Positions 8,096 to 16,298 of a stretch of 64,000 nucleotides of DNA are shown piece by piece. The position numbers and the translations under genes were made by a program. The notes under the pieces were generated by a model. That model worked only from the letters and a program-made list of their open reading frames with translations, had not been told where the DNA came from and searched no databases. Each line of letters starts with the position of its first letter. Within the stretch, counting starts at the first letter, position 1. The stretch comes from Mycolicibacterium canariasense (lineage in GTDB: Bacteria; Actinomycetota; Actinomycetes; Mycobacteriales; Mycobacteriaceae): positions 44,290 to 108,289 of the forward strand of contig NZ_LQOL01000068.1 in NCBI RefSeq assembly GCF_002101555.1. Direction: 5' to 3'.

Positions 8096-8572
8096 GTGGC
8101 TCTGTCATCGAATATCGTCGGGATGCATTACCGCTATCCCGATGCGTATGAGGTGGGACGCGAGAAGGTGCGCGAGTACGCGCTTGCGGTGAAGAACGAC
8201 GCGGCGTACTTCCAGGATGAAGCTGTCGCCGCCGAGCTGGGTCACCAGACCCTGCCGGCGCCGCTGACCTTCATCAGCATTTTCGGCTACACGGCGCAGT
8301 ATGCATTTTTCGAGCACGCCAATATCGGGATTCACGACGCCCAGATCGTCCAGGTGGATCAGGCCTTCAAGTTCGAACGACCCATCCGGGTGGGCGACAG
8401 GCTGTACTGCGACGTCTACGTGGATTCGGTGCGGCAGGCACACGGCACCGACATCATCGTCACCAAGAACATCGTCACCAACGACAAGGGTGAGGTTGTC
8501 CAGGAGGCCTACACGACCCTGGCGGGCCGTGCCGGCGACGGGGAAGAGGGTTTTACTGATGGCTCTGCGTGA
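8096..8572 (+). CDS. hadA: (3R)-hydroxyacyl-ACP dehydratase subunit HadA
   Basis: A 158-residue hot-dog-fold subunit. HadA pairs with catalytic HadB to dehydrate beta-hydroxyacyl-ACP in the FAS-II cycle that builds meromycolic chains. GTG 8096 gives MALSSNIVGMHYRYPDAYEV, and the LPAPLTFISIFGYTAQYAFF segment is typical of the substrate-channel subunit. It lacks the D/H dyad found in HadB, as expected for a non-catalytic partner. Its 3' end overlaps hadB by 14 bases. Cytoplasmic, essential in M. tuberculosis and a target of thiacetazone and isoxyl (established knowledge). Confidence 0.96.
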   Translation: MALSSNIVGMHYRYPDAYEVGREKVREYALAVKNDAAYFQDEAVAAELGHQTLPAPLTFISIFGYTAQYAFFEHANIGIHDAQIVQVDQAFKFERPIRVGDRLYCDVYVDSVRQAHGTDIIVTKNIVTNDKGEVVQEAYTTLAGRAGDGEEGFTDGSA

Positions 8573-8987
8573 GTTCAGTTCGGTCAGCGTCGGCGACATC
8601 CTGCCGGAGAAGGTCATCCCGCTGACCCGGCAGGATCTGGTCAACTACGCCGGCGTGTCCGGGGACCTCAACCCCATCCACTGGGACGACGACATCGCCA
8701 AGCAGGTCGGCCTGGACACCGCCATTGCGCACGGCATGCTGACGATGGGCCTCGGCGGCGGCTACGTCACCGACTGGGTGGGCGACCCGGCGGCCGTGAC
8801 CGAGTACAACGTCCGCTTCACCGCGGTGGTGCCCGTCCCGAACGACGGCGTCGGAGCCGAGATCGTCTTCAACGGCCGGGTGAAGTCGGTGGAGCCGGAG
8901 GACAAGTCGGTCACCATCGCGCTGTCGGCCACCACCGGCGGCAAGAAGATCTTCGGCCGCGCCATCGCCGTCGCGAAGTTGGCCTAA
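8559..8987 (+). CDS. hadB: (3R)-hydroxyacyl-ACP dehydratase catalytic subunit HadB
   Basis: A 142-residue hydratase-2 type hot-dog protein, the catalytic partner in both HadAB and HadBC. The active-site motif is GVSGDLNPIHWDD, with Asp36 and His41 as the dyad. ATG 8559 lies inside the 3' end of hadA, giving translational coupling. It ends 3 bases before hadC. Confidence 0.97.
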   Translation: MALREFSSVSVGDILPEKVIPLTRQDLVNYAGVSGDLNPIHWDDDIAKQVGLDTAIAHGMLTMGLGGGYVTDWVGDPAAVTEYNVRFTAVVPVPNDGVGAEIVFNGRVKSVEPEDKSVTIALSATTGGKKIFGRAIAVAKLA

Positions 8988-8990
8988 CCC

Positions 8991-9512
8991 ATGGCATTGC
9001 GCCCCGATCTGCTCGGGATGGTCTACAAGTACCCCGAGGTCTTCGTCGTCGGTCGTGAGCAGGTGAAGCTGTTCGCCAAGTCGGTCAAATCCGAGCACCC
9101 CGCCTCGTTGTACGAGGAGGCCGCCGCCGAACTCGGTCACGACGCGATCGTCGCCGGCCCGACCTTCGTGTCGATCTTGGCGAATCTGGTGCAGCAGGAT
9201 TTCTTCCGCAATATCGACGTCGGCATGGAAACCATGCAGATCATCCAGGTCGATCAGCGGTTCGTGTACCACCGGCCGATCAAGGTGGGCGATCGACTGC
9301 ACGCGGAACTGGAGATCATGTCGGTCGACGAGCGCTTCGGCGCCGATATCGTCGTGACCCGCAACATCCTTCGCGACGACGACGCCGACGATGCCTTCGT
9401 GGTCATGGAGGCGTTCACCACGCTGATGGGTCACGAGGGTGACAACTCGGTGTCGGTGCAGTACGACCGGGAATCCGGACAGGTGCGGCGTACGGCGGTC
9501 GCAGGGGATTAG
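8991..9512 (+). CDS. hadC: (3R)-hydroxyacyl-ACP dehydratase subunit HadC
   Basis: A 173-residue paralogue of HadA (MALRPDLLGMVYKYPEVFVV matches the HadA opening). HadC pairs with HadB for the longer, later FAS-II intermediates. The two subunits share the pattern of LGHxxLxAxxTFxSI in the channel region. ATG 8991 follows the hadB stop by 3 bases, so hadABC is one coupled operon. The Asp-rich loop DDDADDAFVVME and the tail after LMGHEGDN differ from HadA. Confidence 0.96.
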   Translation: MALRPDLLGMVYKYPEVFVVGREQVKLFAKSVKSEHPASLYEEAAAELGHDAIVAGPTFVSILANLVQQDFFRNIDVGMETMQIIQVDQRFVYHRPIKVGDRLHAELEIMSVDERFGADIVVTRNILRDDDADDAFVVMEAFTTLMGHEGDNSVSVQYDRESGQVRRTAVAGD

Positions 9513-9539
9513 TAACTAACACTTGGGCCGATGTACACT
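9510..9539 (+). promoter_or_regulatory. Possible promoter before tRNA-Trp
   Basis: TACACT at 9534-9539 is a good -10 match, but the -35 region (TAGTAA at 9510-9515, 18-base spacer) is weak. It would serve tRNA-Trp and perhaps secE-nusG. Confidence 0.35.
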
Positions 9540-9632
9540 CGGTCCTCGGGGTTTTCCCACATCAGCGCGCTGTCCGTCGGTTCGGAAATCGGCCGGTCGG
9601 GGAGCGCGCGAATTGTGTGAGGGCCGCAACGA

Positions 9633-9705
<73 letters not shown>

Positions 9706-9772
9706 CTCAACTGAATACTCGACGAGTGTGGACACTGGAAGGTGACCACCCGAACCAGATGAAAGGCATGCG

Positions 9773-10234
9773 GTGAGCGACGAGCGCGACAGTGCCGGCT
9801 CCGAGGGCACCGAGGATGCGGGCATCGAGGACGCGGCCGGTCAGACGGCCGTCGTGACCCGTCCGGTGCGCCCGACCGGAAAGCGGTCCCGGCGCGCGGC
9901 GACGGCCCCGGTCGAGGATGCGGAGCCGTCCGAGACCGACACCGAAGCCTCTGACGGCGACGCCGACGAGCCGGCCGCCACGAGCGGTAAGCGCGCCAAG
10001 AACGCCAAGGCTGGCAAGTCCAGGAAGAGTGACACCAACCGGGTGAACCCGTTCGCCTTCGTGTGGAACTACCTCAAGCAGGTCGTCGCGGAGCTGCGCA
10101 AGGTCATCTGGCCGAACCGCAAGCAGATGGTCAGCTACACCACGGTGGTCCTGGTGTTCCTGGCGTTCATGGTCGCGCTGATCGGTGGGGTCGACCTCGG
10201 GCTGGCCAAGCTCGTGTCGATCGTGTTCGGCTGA
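9773..10234 (+). CDS. secE: Preprotein translocase subunit SecE
   Basis: A 153-residue SecE with a long acidic/basic N-terminal extension (about 85 residues, Asp/Glu-rich then Lys/Arg-rich) before the conserved core NPFAFVWNYLKQVVAELRKV and one transmembrane helix (VVLVFLAFMVALIGGVDLGL). It clamps SecY in the inner membrane channel. The length and extension are usual for mycobacteria. GTG 9773 follows GAAAGG. It is 29 bases upstream of nusG. Confidence 0.95.
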   Translation: MSDERDSAGSEGTEDAGIEDAAGQTAVVTRPVRPTGKRSRRAATAPVEDAEPSETDTEASDGDADEPAATSGKRAKNAKAGKSRKSDTNRVNPFAFVWNYLKQVVAELRKVIWPNRKQMVSYTTVVLVFLAFMVALIGGVDLGLAKLVSIVFG

Positions 10235-10263
10235 CCGGAAGAATTGAGAGAGGACTGACAACC

Positions 10264-11082
10264 GTGACTAGCTTCGACGGCGACGAACAGCTCGACGCCG
10301 AGACGCCTTCGGGTGATGCCGTCGACGTGCTCGACGAGACCCTGGAGGCAGGCGAGGCGGAAGCCACCGAGGCTTCAGCGGCTCCCGAGACCTCTGATGC
10401 TGCGGAGGCCTCGGAGGAGGCCGCCGAGGCACCTGAAGCCCCCGAGGAAGACGTCGATCCGGCGACCGCGCTCAAGAAGGAACTGCGTCTCAAGCCCGGC
10501 GATTGGTATGTCATCCACAGCTACGCCGGCTACGAGAACAAGGTGAAGGCCAACCTCGAGACCCGCGTGCAGAACCTGGACGTCGGCGACTACATCTTCC
10601 AGGTCGAGGTGCCCACCGAAGAGGTCACCGAGATCAAGAACGGCCAGCGCAAGCAGGTCAATCGCAAGGTGCTGCCCGGTTACATCCTGGTGCGGATGGA
10701 TCTCAACGACGAGTCGTGGGGTGCCGTGCGCAACACGCCCGGCGTGACCGGCTTCGTCGGTGCCACCTCGCGCCCGTCGCCGCTGAGCCTGGACGACGTG
10801 GTCAAGTTCCTGCTGCCCCAGGGCGCGGCGAAGAAGGCCGCAGGCAAGGCCGCCTCGACGGCCGCCGCGGCCGCGTCTTCCGAGGCGACCCTGGAGCGCC
10901 CCGAGATCCTGGTCGATTTCGAGGTCGGCGAGTCGGTCACCGTCATGGACGGCCCGTTCGCCACGCTGCCCGCCTCGATCAGCGAGGTCAACGCCGAGCA
11001 GCAGAAGCTCAAGGTGCTGGTGTCCATCTTCGGCCGCGAGACGCCTGTGGAACTGACCTTCAACCAGGTCGCCAAGATCTAA
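10264..11082 (+). CDS. nusG: Transcription termination/antitermination factor NusG
   Basis: A 272-residue NusG from GTG 10264 (VTSFDGDEQL), after AGAGAGGA. The first 80 residues are an Ala/Glu/Asp-rich tail found in actinobacterial NusG. The NGN domain starts at DWYVIHSYAGYENKVKANLE and holds KVLPGYILVRM. The C-terminal KOW domain is at FEVGESVTVMDGPFATLPAS. It binds the RNA polymerase clamp and links transcription to Rho or ribosomes. A Lys/Ala linker (about residues 185-205) is longer than in E. coli. Confidence 0.96.
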   Translation: MTSFDGDEQLDAETPSGDAVDVLDETLEAGEAEATEASAAPETSDAAEASEEAAEAPEAPEEDVDPATALKKELRLKPGDWYVIHSYAGYENKVKANLETRVQNLDVGDYIFQVEVPTEEVTEIKNGQRKQVNRKVLPGYILVRMDLNDESWGAVRNTPGVTGFVGATSRPSPLSLDDVVKFLLPQGAAKKAAGKAASTAAAAASSEATLERPEILVDFEVGESVTVMDGPFATLPASISEVNAEQQKLKVLVSIFGRETPVELTFNQVAKI

Positions 11083-11116
11083 GACTCGAAGAAGAGAAGA
11101 AAAGGAACGAACAACA

Positions 11117-11545
11117 ATGGCCCCGAAGAAAAAGGTCGCCGGGCTCATCAAGCTCCAGATCCAGGCCGGGCAGGCCAACCCCGCCCCGCCGGTCGGTCCC
11201 GCGCTTGGTCAGCACGGCGTCAACATCATGGAGTTCTGCAAGGCGTACAACGCCGCGACCGAGTCGCAGCGCGGCAACGTCATCCCCGTGGAGATCACCG
11301 TCTACGAGGACCGCAGCTTCACCTTCGCCCTGAAGACCCCGCCCGCCGCCAAGCTGCTGCTCAAGGCCGCCGGTGTGCAGAAGGGTTCCGGCGAGCCGCA
11401 CAAGACCAAGGTCGCCAAGGTCAGCTGGGATCAGGTGCGCGAGATCGCCGAGACCAAGAAGGAAGATCTCAACGCCAACGACATCGACGCCGCGGCGAAG
11501 ATCATCGCCGGCACCGCCCGCTCCATGGGTATCACGGTCGAATAG
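11117..11545 (+). CDS. rplK: 50S ribosomal protein L11
   Basis: A 142-residue protein of the GTPase-associated centre that contacts 23S rRNA together with L10-L12. Signatures are LQIQAGQANPAPPVGPALGQ and IMEFCKAYNA at the N-terminus, and the C-terminal rRNA-binding ARSMGITVE. ATG 11117 is preceded by AAAAGGAACG. It is 34 bases after nusG and 62 before rplA. Confidence 0.98.
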   Translation: MAPKKKVAGLIKLQIQAGQANPAPPVGPALGQHGVNIMEFCKAYNAATESQRGNVIPVEITVYEDRSFTFALKTPPAAKLLLKAAGVQKGSGEPHKTKVAKVSWDQVREIAETKKEDLNANDIDAAAKIIAGTARSMGITVE

Positions 11546-11607
11546 ACCAGAACGCGTGGGAGAGCCCGCTTCGGCTCGCCAACCACACCTCTTGAACAGG
11601 AGACACA

Positions 11608-12315
11608 ATGAGCAAGAACAGCAAGGCATATCGCGAAGCCGCCGAGAAGGTGGATCGCACCAACCTCTACACCCCGCTGCAGGCCGCCCGGCTGGCCAAG
11701 GAGACCTCGTCGAAGAAGCAGGATGCGACCGTCGAGGTGGCCATCCGCCTGGGCGTCGATCCCCGCAAGGCCGACCAGATGGTCCGCGGCACCGTGAACC
11801 TGCCGCACGGCACCGGTAAGACGGCCCGTGTCGCGGTGTTCGCCGTGGGCGAGAAGGCCGAGCAGGCGCTGGCCGCCGGCGCCGACGTGGTTGGCAGCGA
11901 CGACCTGATCGAGAAGATCCAGGGTGGTTTCCTGGATTTCGACGCCGCGATCGCCACGCCCGACCAGATGGCCAAGGTTGGCCGCATCGCCCGCGTGCTG
12001 GGCCCCCGCGGTCTGATGCCCAACCCCAAGACCGGCACCGTGACCGCTGACGTCGCCAAGGCCGTGCAGGACATCAAGGGCGGCAAGATCAACTTCCGCG
12101 TCGACAAGCAGGCCAACCTGCACTTCGTGATCGGCAAGGCGTCGTTCGACGAGGCCAAGCTGGCCGAGAACTACGGTGCCGCCCTCGACGAGGTGCTGCG
12201 TGCCAAGCCGTCGTCGTCGAAGGGCCGGTACCTGAAGAAGGTCACCGTGTCCACGACGACCGGTCCGGGCATCCCGGTGGACCCGACGGTCACCCGGAAT
12301 TTCACGGAGGAGTAG
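11608..12315 (+). CDS. rplA: 50S ribosomal protein L1
   Basis: A 235-residue L1-stalk protein that helps eject deacylated tRNA; in bacteria it can repress its own operon. The hallmark MAKVGRIARVLGPRGLMPNP is present. ATG 11608 follows AGGAGAC. The gene ends in GAGGAGTAG, and this 3' end is the seed of a 38-base tandem repeat that continues into the downstream spacer. Confidence 0.98.
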   Translation: MSKNSKAYREAAEKVDRTNLYTPLQAARLAKETSSKKQDATVEVAIRLGVDPRKADQMVRGTVNLPHGTGKTARVAVFAVGEKAEQALAAGADVVGSDDLIEKIQGGFLDFDAAIATPDQMAKVGRIARVLGPRGLMPNPKTGTVTADVAKAVQDIKGGKINFRVDKQANLHFVIGKASFDEAKLAENYGAALDEVLRAKPSSSKGRYLKKVTVSTTTGPGIPVDPTVTRNFTEE

Positions 12316-12397
12316 GCCGTAGGCCGGATCCGACCATGTGGCCGGAGGAGTAGGCCGTAGGCCGGATCCGACCATGTGGCCGGAGGAGTAGGCCGGG
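12305..12397. repeat. 38-bp tandem repeat over the rplA stop codon
   Basis: Unit 12305-12342 is repeated at 12343-12380 and partly at 12381-12397. Each unit contains GGAGGAGTAGGCC, which includes the last codons and stop of rplA. Two and a half units follow the gene. Confidence 0.9.
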
Positions 12398-12418
12398 GGA
12401 GCAAGACTCGGTCCGAGT

Positions 12419-12465
12419 GGCCAGTCGTTGCGCGGGTTGATCGAAAACCCGTGCAATGACTGGCC
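12419..12465. terminator. Long imperfect hairpin between convergent rplA and the EEP gene
   Basis: Arms 12419-12438 and 12446-12465 pair over about 20 bases with two mismatches (GTCGTTGCGC against GTGCAATGAC) around a short A-rich loop. It ends 10 bases from the EEP stop codon and lies after rplA, so it probably terminates transcription from both sides despite lacking a T-run. Confidence 0.65.
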
Positions 12466-12475
12466 ATTCGGCATT

Positions 12476-13399
12476 TCAGGCTCTCCCCAGCACCACCTGG
12501 GCTACCAGCGCGCGGTGATCCGAGCCCGGCACCCGCACAGCGCGCACGGCGGTGGCGGTGGCGTCCCTGGTCAGCACATGGTCGACCGCGACGACCCGCG
12601 GGATCGGTAGGTCATCGGGGTGGGTGCGCAGGAAGCCGGCCCCGGCCTGGGCGGCACCGTCGGCGTAGCCGTCACGCAGGAGGGCTCGGAAGTCCCGCAC
12701 ATCGGATGTGGCGTTGAGGTCACATCCCACGACCACCGGACCCTCGGCGTGGACGCGTTTCAGTGCGGGCCCCAGCCGCTCGATATCGGCGCGCCAGTGC
12801 CCGAATGCCGACCGCGGCGGAGACAGATGGGTGCAGACCACCGTCGTCGGCACCGGCATACCGGGCACGCGGATCCGGGCGGTGATGAACCCGCGCTGGA
12901 AACGCCCGTCGCTGCCGGTGGCAATCATCGGATGACGGCTCCACAATCCCACTCCGGACGCGCGGTCACCGGGTTGCAGCATGGCGAACGGGAAGTCCGC
13001 CTTGAGCAGCGCAGACAGCGCGTCGGCCAACTCGGGGGTCAGCTCCTGCACGGCCAGCACGTCCGCGTGCCGCTGGGCCAGCTCGGCCACGGCCGTCGGA
13101 TCCGCTTGGCCGTAGCGCAGATTGGCGGTGACGAAGCGCAGCGTGGGGCCCTGCGGCGCCCGACGGCCGACGAAGGACGGTAGCTGGGTCGCCAGCGCGG
13201 CGACGGTGACCACTGCCGCGATGGTGGCCGCCGTCCCGCAGCCGGATACCGCGAACACAGCGACCGCCACCGGGGCGCCCAGCATCAGATACGGCGACAG
13301 CGCCGCCGCCAGCAGGACGCTGCGACGGGTGGCGGGCAGGAATCGGGCGGCCAGCGCGGCGGTGGCGATTGTCAGCAGCGCGACCCCGACCACCCACAT
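12476..13399 (-). CDS. Membrane-anchored endonuclease/exonuclease/phosphatase (EEP) family protein
   Basis: A 307-residue protein from ATG 13399. Three hydrophobic segments (residues about 1-75) are followed by an EEP domain: LRFVTANLRYGQ, VLAVQELTPELADAL, VVCTHLSPP, VVVGCDLNATSD and the final AVRVPGSDHRALVAQV. These hold the Asn, Glu, Asp-x-Asn and Asp-His residues of the metal-dependent phosphodiesterase site. The catalytic domain probably faces outward. Its start overlaps the stop of the sigma factor gene by one base (TGATG), so the two are translationally coupled. The substrate is unknown. Confidence 0.82.
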   Translation of the reverse strand: MWVVGVALLTIATAALAARFLPATRRSVLLAAALSPYLMLGAPVAVAVFAVSGCGTAATIAAVVTVAALATQLPSFVGRRAPQGPTLRFVTANLRYGQADPTAVAELAQRHADVLAVQELTPELADALSALLKADFPFAMLQPGDRASGVGLWSRHPMIATGSDGRFQRGFITARIRVPGMPVPTTVVCTHLSPPRSAFGHWRADIERLGPALKRVHAEGPVVVGCDLNATSDVRDFRALLRDGYADGAAQAGAGFLRTHPDDLPIPRVVAVDHVLTRDATATAVRAVRVPGSDHRALVAQVVLGRA

Positions 13400-14601
13400 C
13401 AACCCTCGCACTCCCCGAGCCGCCGGCGCAGGAACTCCCGTGCCGGTTCGGAGGCATTGCGATCCAAGGCAATTCGATACCAGTGTGCGGCCTCGGGCTG
13501 TCGTCCGGCGCGGCGCAGCAGGTCGGCCCGGATCGAGGCGACCACGCTGGAGCGTGTCAGCCGGGGATCGTCGGCGATCTCGTCGAGCGCGGCCAGCCCG
13601 GCGTCGAAGCCGGAGCGCAGACCCACCGCCAGCGCCCGGTTGGCCCGGGCCATCGGGGAATCTGTGATCGCAATGAGCCGATCGTAGGCCGTGCAGATCA
13701 CCGCCCAATCGGTGGACTCCCAGTCCGGCGCCGTGGCGTGCGCCGCCGCGATCACCGCCTGCGGCAGATACGGTCCCGCCGCCCCGGCGGCCAGCCGCAG
13801 CTGGTCCAGCCCGCGCGCGATCCGGCCCCGATCCCAACGGCACCGGTCCTGCTCATCGAGGGGAGTCAGCACGCCGTCGGCGTCCACCCGGGTGCTGCGC
13901 CGCGAATCGTGCAGCAGGGTCAGCGCGGCCAGGGCGTGGGTGTCGCGGACCGTCGGCATCAGCTCACACAGTTCACCGGCCAGCCGCACCCCCTCGTCGC
14001 ATAGGTCGTCGCGGATCGCCGACGGCCCGCCCGTCGACCAGTAGCCCTCGGTGAATACCGAGTAGACACAGGCCAGCACGTGCGGGGTACGCTCGCCCAG
14101 CAGCTCGGCCGGGGGAACCCGCAACGGGATGTTGGCATGCCGGATCTTGGCCTTGGCCCTGGTGATCCGTTGTCCGACGGCGGCTTCGGACTGCATCAGC
14201 GCGCGGGCGATCTCGGGCACCGTCAGCCCCGAGATCAGCCGCAGCGTGAGGGCCAACTGCGAGGACGCGTCCAGCGCGGGGTGCGCGCAGGTGAACATCA
14301 TCCGGAGCTCGTCATCGCGCACCGGGTGCACCGGCCGGTCATCGGTGGGGATCGGCATCGCGGCGAGTTCCTTTCCGGGGCGCGATGTTTCGCGTCGCAG
14401 CCGATCCAGCGCCCGGTTGCGCGCGACGGTCACCAACCAGCCGCCGGGGTTGGCCGGCGGCTGGTCGCCCCAGCTGCGCAGCGCCTCGGTGAAGGCCTCC
14501 TGGACGGCGTCCTCGGCGACGGTGAGGTCGCCGCACCAGCGGGCGAGCGCGGCCACCGCAGGCCCCCACTCACGACGGAAGACGCCGTCCAGGATGGTCA
14601 T
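13399..14601 (-). CDS. ECF42-type RNA polymerase sigma factor with C-terminal extension
   Basis: A 400-residue protein. Sigma region 2 spans about residues 10-75 (DLTVAEDAVQEAFTEALRSW, GWLVTVARNRALDRLRR) and region 4 about 110-160 (LRLISGLTVPEIARALMQSE, AVGQRITRAKAKIR). The remaining 230 residues are the DUF6596/TPR-like extension typical of group ECF42 (YSVFTEGYWSTGG; later HALAALTLLHDSRRSTRVD). It has no anti-sigma gene nearby, as is usual for this group. It follows the DGPF/YCII gene by 13 bases and is coupled to the EEP gene. ECF42 factors direct transcription of their adjacent DGPF genes (established knowledge). Confidence 0.9.
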   Translation of the reverse strand: MTILDGVFRREWGPAVAALARWCGDLTVAEDAVQEAFTEALRSWGDQPPANPGGWLVTVARNRALDRLRRETSRPGKELAAMPIPTDDRPVHPVRDDELRMMFTCAHPALDASSQLALTLRLISGLTVPEIARALMQSEAAVGQRITRAKAKIRHANIPLRVPPAELLGERTPHVLACVYSVFTEGYWSTGGPSAIRDDLCDEGVRLAGELCELMPTVRDTHALAALTLLHDSRRSTRVDADGVLTPLDEQDRCRWDRGRIARGLDQLRLAAGAAGPYLPQAVIAAAHATAPDWESTDWAVICTAYDRLIAITDSPMARANRALAVGLRSGFDAGLAALDEIADDPRLTRSSVVASIRADLLRRAGRQPEAAHWYRIALDRNASEPAREFLRRRLGECEG

Positions 14602-14614
14602 TCGGTGCGAGCTG

Positions 14615-15310
14615 TTACAGGCCGGCGATTCCGGCCAGCTGCCGCAGCAGCACCGAACCGGCAGGGATCATCGAGGCGACCTTGACCGCCTCGTCCTGGT
14701 CGGCGGCGCGGATCAGGTAGAAGCCGTTGGCCACCTCGGCGCCCTCGGCATACGGGCCGTCGGTCAGCAGCACCTGCCCGTCGCGCACCCGCACCGTCGT
14801 CGCCGTGGCGGGCGGATGCAGCGGCGCACCGCCCAGCACGTGATCGCCGATCGATGCGCCGGCTTCCTGGTGCAGGGCCACCCTGGCCTCGAACTCGGGG
14901 GAGCCGGGGACGTTGACATCCTCGGGCGCCTCCAGCAGCAGGCCCAGCCACGCCGCGCCGACGGGCTCGGTGGGGGCACCCCAGTGCACCATCGGCCAGA
15001 CTTCGACGGCGCCGTACTGTGCGGCCGGGATGTCGCGGGCCAGGGCCAGCGCGTCGTCGAGGTTGTCGGCCTCCAGCACGTAGTAGCCGCCGGCCACCTC
15101 GGCCCCTTCGGCGAACGGGCCGTCGGTCACCACCGGATTACCGGGCCAGCCGGTGATCAGTTTGCCGTCCTTGGCCGCGCAGAGCGCGTCGCCGGCGCGG
15201 ATGGCCGACCCGGCCTTGGCGTGGAACGACTGGTAGGCGGCCATCTCGGCGGCGCCCTCGGCGGGGGTCAGTGCACGCTCGGGGGTCAACAGCAGTGCGA
15301 AGTAGTACAT
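14615..15310 (-). CDS. Tandem YCII/DGPF-domain protein partner of ECF42 sigma
   Basis: A 231-residue fusion of two YCII-type domains. Each carries the name-giving motif: VVTDGPFAEGAEVAGGYYVL near residue 80 and LLTDGPYAEGAEVANGFYLI near residue 190. Most DGPF proteins have a single domain, so this is an internal duplication. YCII folds are ferredoxin-like and may be enzymatic, but no reaction is known for this subgroup. It is the first gene of a minus-strand operon with the sigma factor and EEP protein, preceded by an ECF42-like promoter. Confidence 0.85.
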   Translation of the reverse strand: MYYFALLLTPERALTPAEGAAEMAAYQSFHAKAGSAIRAGDALCAAKDGKLITGWPGNPVVTDGPFAEGAEVAGGYYVLEADNLDDALALARDIPAAQYGAVEVWPMVHWGAPTEPVGAAWLGLLLEAPEDVNVPGSPEFEARVALHQEAGASIGDHVLGGAPLHPPATATTVRVRDGQVLLTDGPYAEGAEVANGFYLIRAADQDEAVKVASMIPAGSVLLRQLAGIAGL

Positions 15311-15359
15311 GACGCCTCTTTCGGTAGGGGCGGGACCTGGTATCCCACTCTCTACCTGT

Positions 15360-15388
15360 CCGACGAACGGCGCCCGCCCAATCCGACA
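15360..15388 (-). promoter_or_regulatory. Candidate ECF42-dependent promoter of the DGPF operon
   Basis: On the minus strand TGTCGG (15388-15383), a 17-base spacer and CGTCGG (15365-15360) stand 50 bases before the DGPF start. They resemble the TGTCGA and CG(A/T)C elements I recall for ECF42 targets; the match was made by eye. Confidence 0.5.
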
Positions 15389-15401
15389 GATGGGCCGAAA
15401 A

Positions 15402-16298
15402 TCAGTTCGCGAAGTTGGACTTCAGCTCGCCGATGATGTCATCCCACAGTGCTTCGGGCAGGTCATGGGCCATTCCGTCGATCAGCACCAGCCGGGCGCC
15501 CGGGATGGCGCGGGCGATCGCCCGGCCTCCGGACGGGCGCATCAGCTTGTCCGCCTTGCCGTGGATCACCACGGTCGGCACGGTGATCTGCCGGTTGTAG
15601 TGCCGCAGGCTGCCGCTGCCCATGATGGCCGCGAACTGCCTGCCCACCCCGGCCGGGTAGTACGAGCGCTCGTAGCTCTCGATGGCGTCGGCGCGGGCCC
15701 GTTCCGGTGGCGTGGGGAATCCAGGGCTGCCGATGGTGCTCAGCACCCGCACCGAGTTCTCGATGATGGCCTCCCGGGTGGCCTCCTTGGGCTTCTGCAG
15801 GATGGCCAGCAGTTGTTTGGGGCCGGGCGGGGGCAGCAGCGCCTGGTTGTTGCTGGAGAAGATGACGCCCAGGCTGTGGGTGCGGTGGGCGTGCCGGGCG
15901 GCGAAGACCTGGGCGATCATGCCGCCCATCGACGCGCCGACGATATGCGCCCGGTCGATACCGAGGTGGTCCAGCAGCGCGGCCGCGTCGTCGGCCATGT
16001 CCTCCAGGGTGTAGCCGGCCGGGCTCTTCAACCCGAGGAAGGACCGGGCCATCCGGGTCGGCAGCGCGGCGCCGCTGCGGGCGTGGGGCAGCTTGGTGGA
16101 CAGCCCGATATCGCGGTTGTCGAAGCGGATGACGCGCAACCCCTGGTCGACCAGTTTCTCGACGAAGCCCTTGCGCCACAACAACAGTTGCGCGCCCAGA
16201 CCCATGACCAGCAGGACGGCCGGGTCGTCGGGACTGCCGAAGTCCTCGTAGGCGATCTCGATGTCACCGTGGGTGGCGGTACCGGTACGGACGGTCAT
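15402..16298 (-). CDS. lipG: Alpha/beta hydrolase (LipG-like)
   Basis: A 298-residue serine hydrolase. The nucleophile elbow is VGASMGGMIAQ, the oxyanion loop VLLVMGLGAQ, and the catalytic Asp and His are in VVIHGKADKLM and IDGMAHDLP. DNRDIGLSTKLP is characteristic of the haloperoxidase/esterase group. The position matches Rv0646c (lipG), which lies beside the ABC1 kinase gene. It overlaps the kinase gene by four bases (ATGA at 16295-16298), so the two are coupled. The lipid or ester substrate is not known. Confidence 0.88.
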   Translation of the reverse strand: MTVRTGTATHGDIEIAYEDFGSPDDPAVLLVMGLGAQLLLWRKGFVEKLVDQGLRVIRFDNRDIGLSTKLPHARSGAALPTRMARSFLGLKSPAGYTLEDMADDAAALLDHLGIDRAHIVGASMGGMIAQVFAARHAHRTHSLGVIFSSNNQALLPPPGPKQLLAILQKPKEATREAIIENSVRVLSTIGSPGFPTPPERARADAIESYERSYYPAGVGRQFAAIMGSGSLRHYNRQITVPTVVIHGKADKLMRPSGGRAIARAIPGARLVLIDGMAHDLPEALWDDIIGELKSNFAN

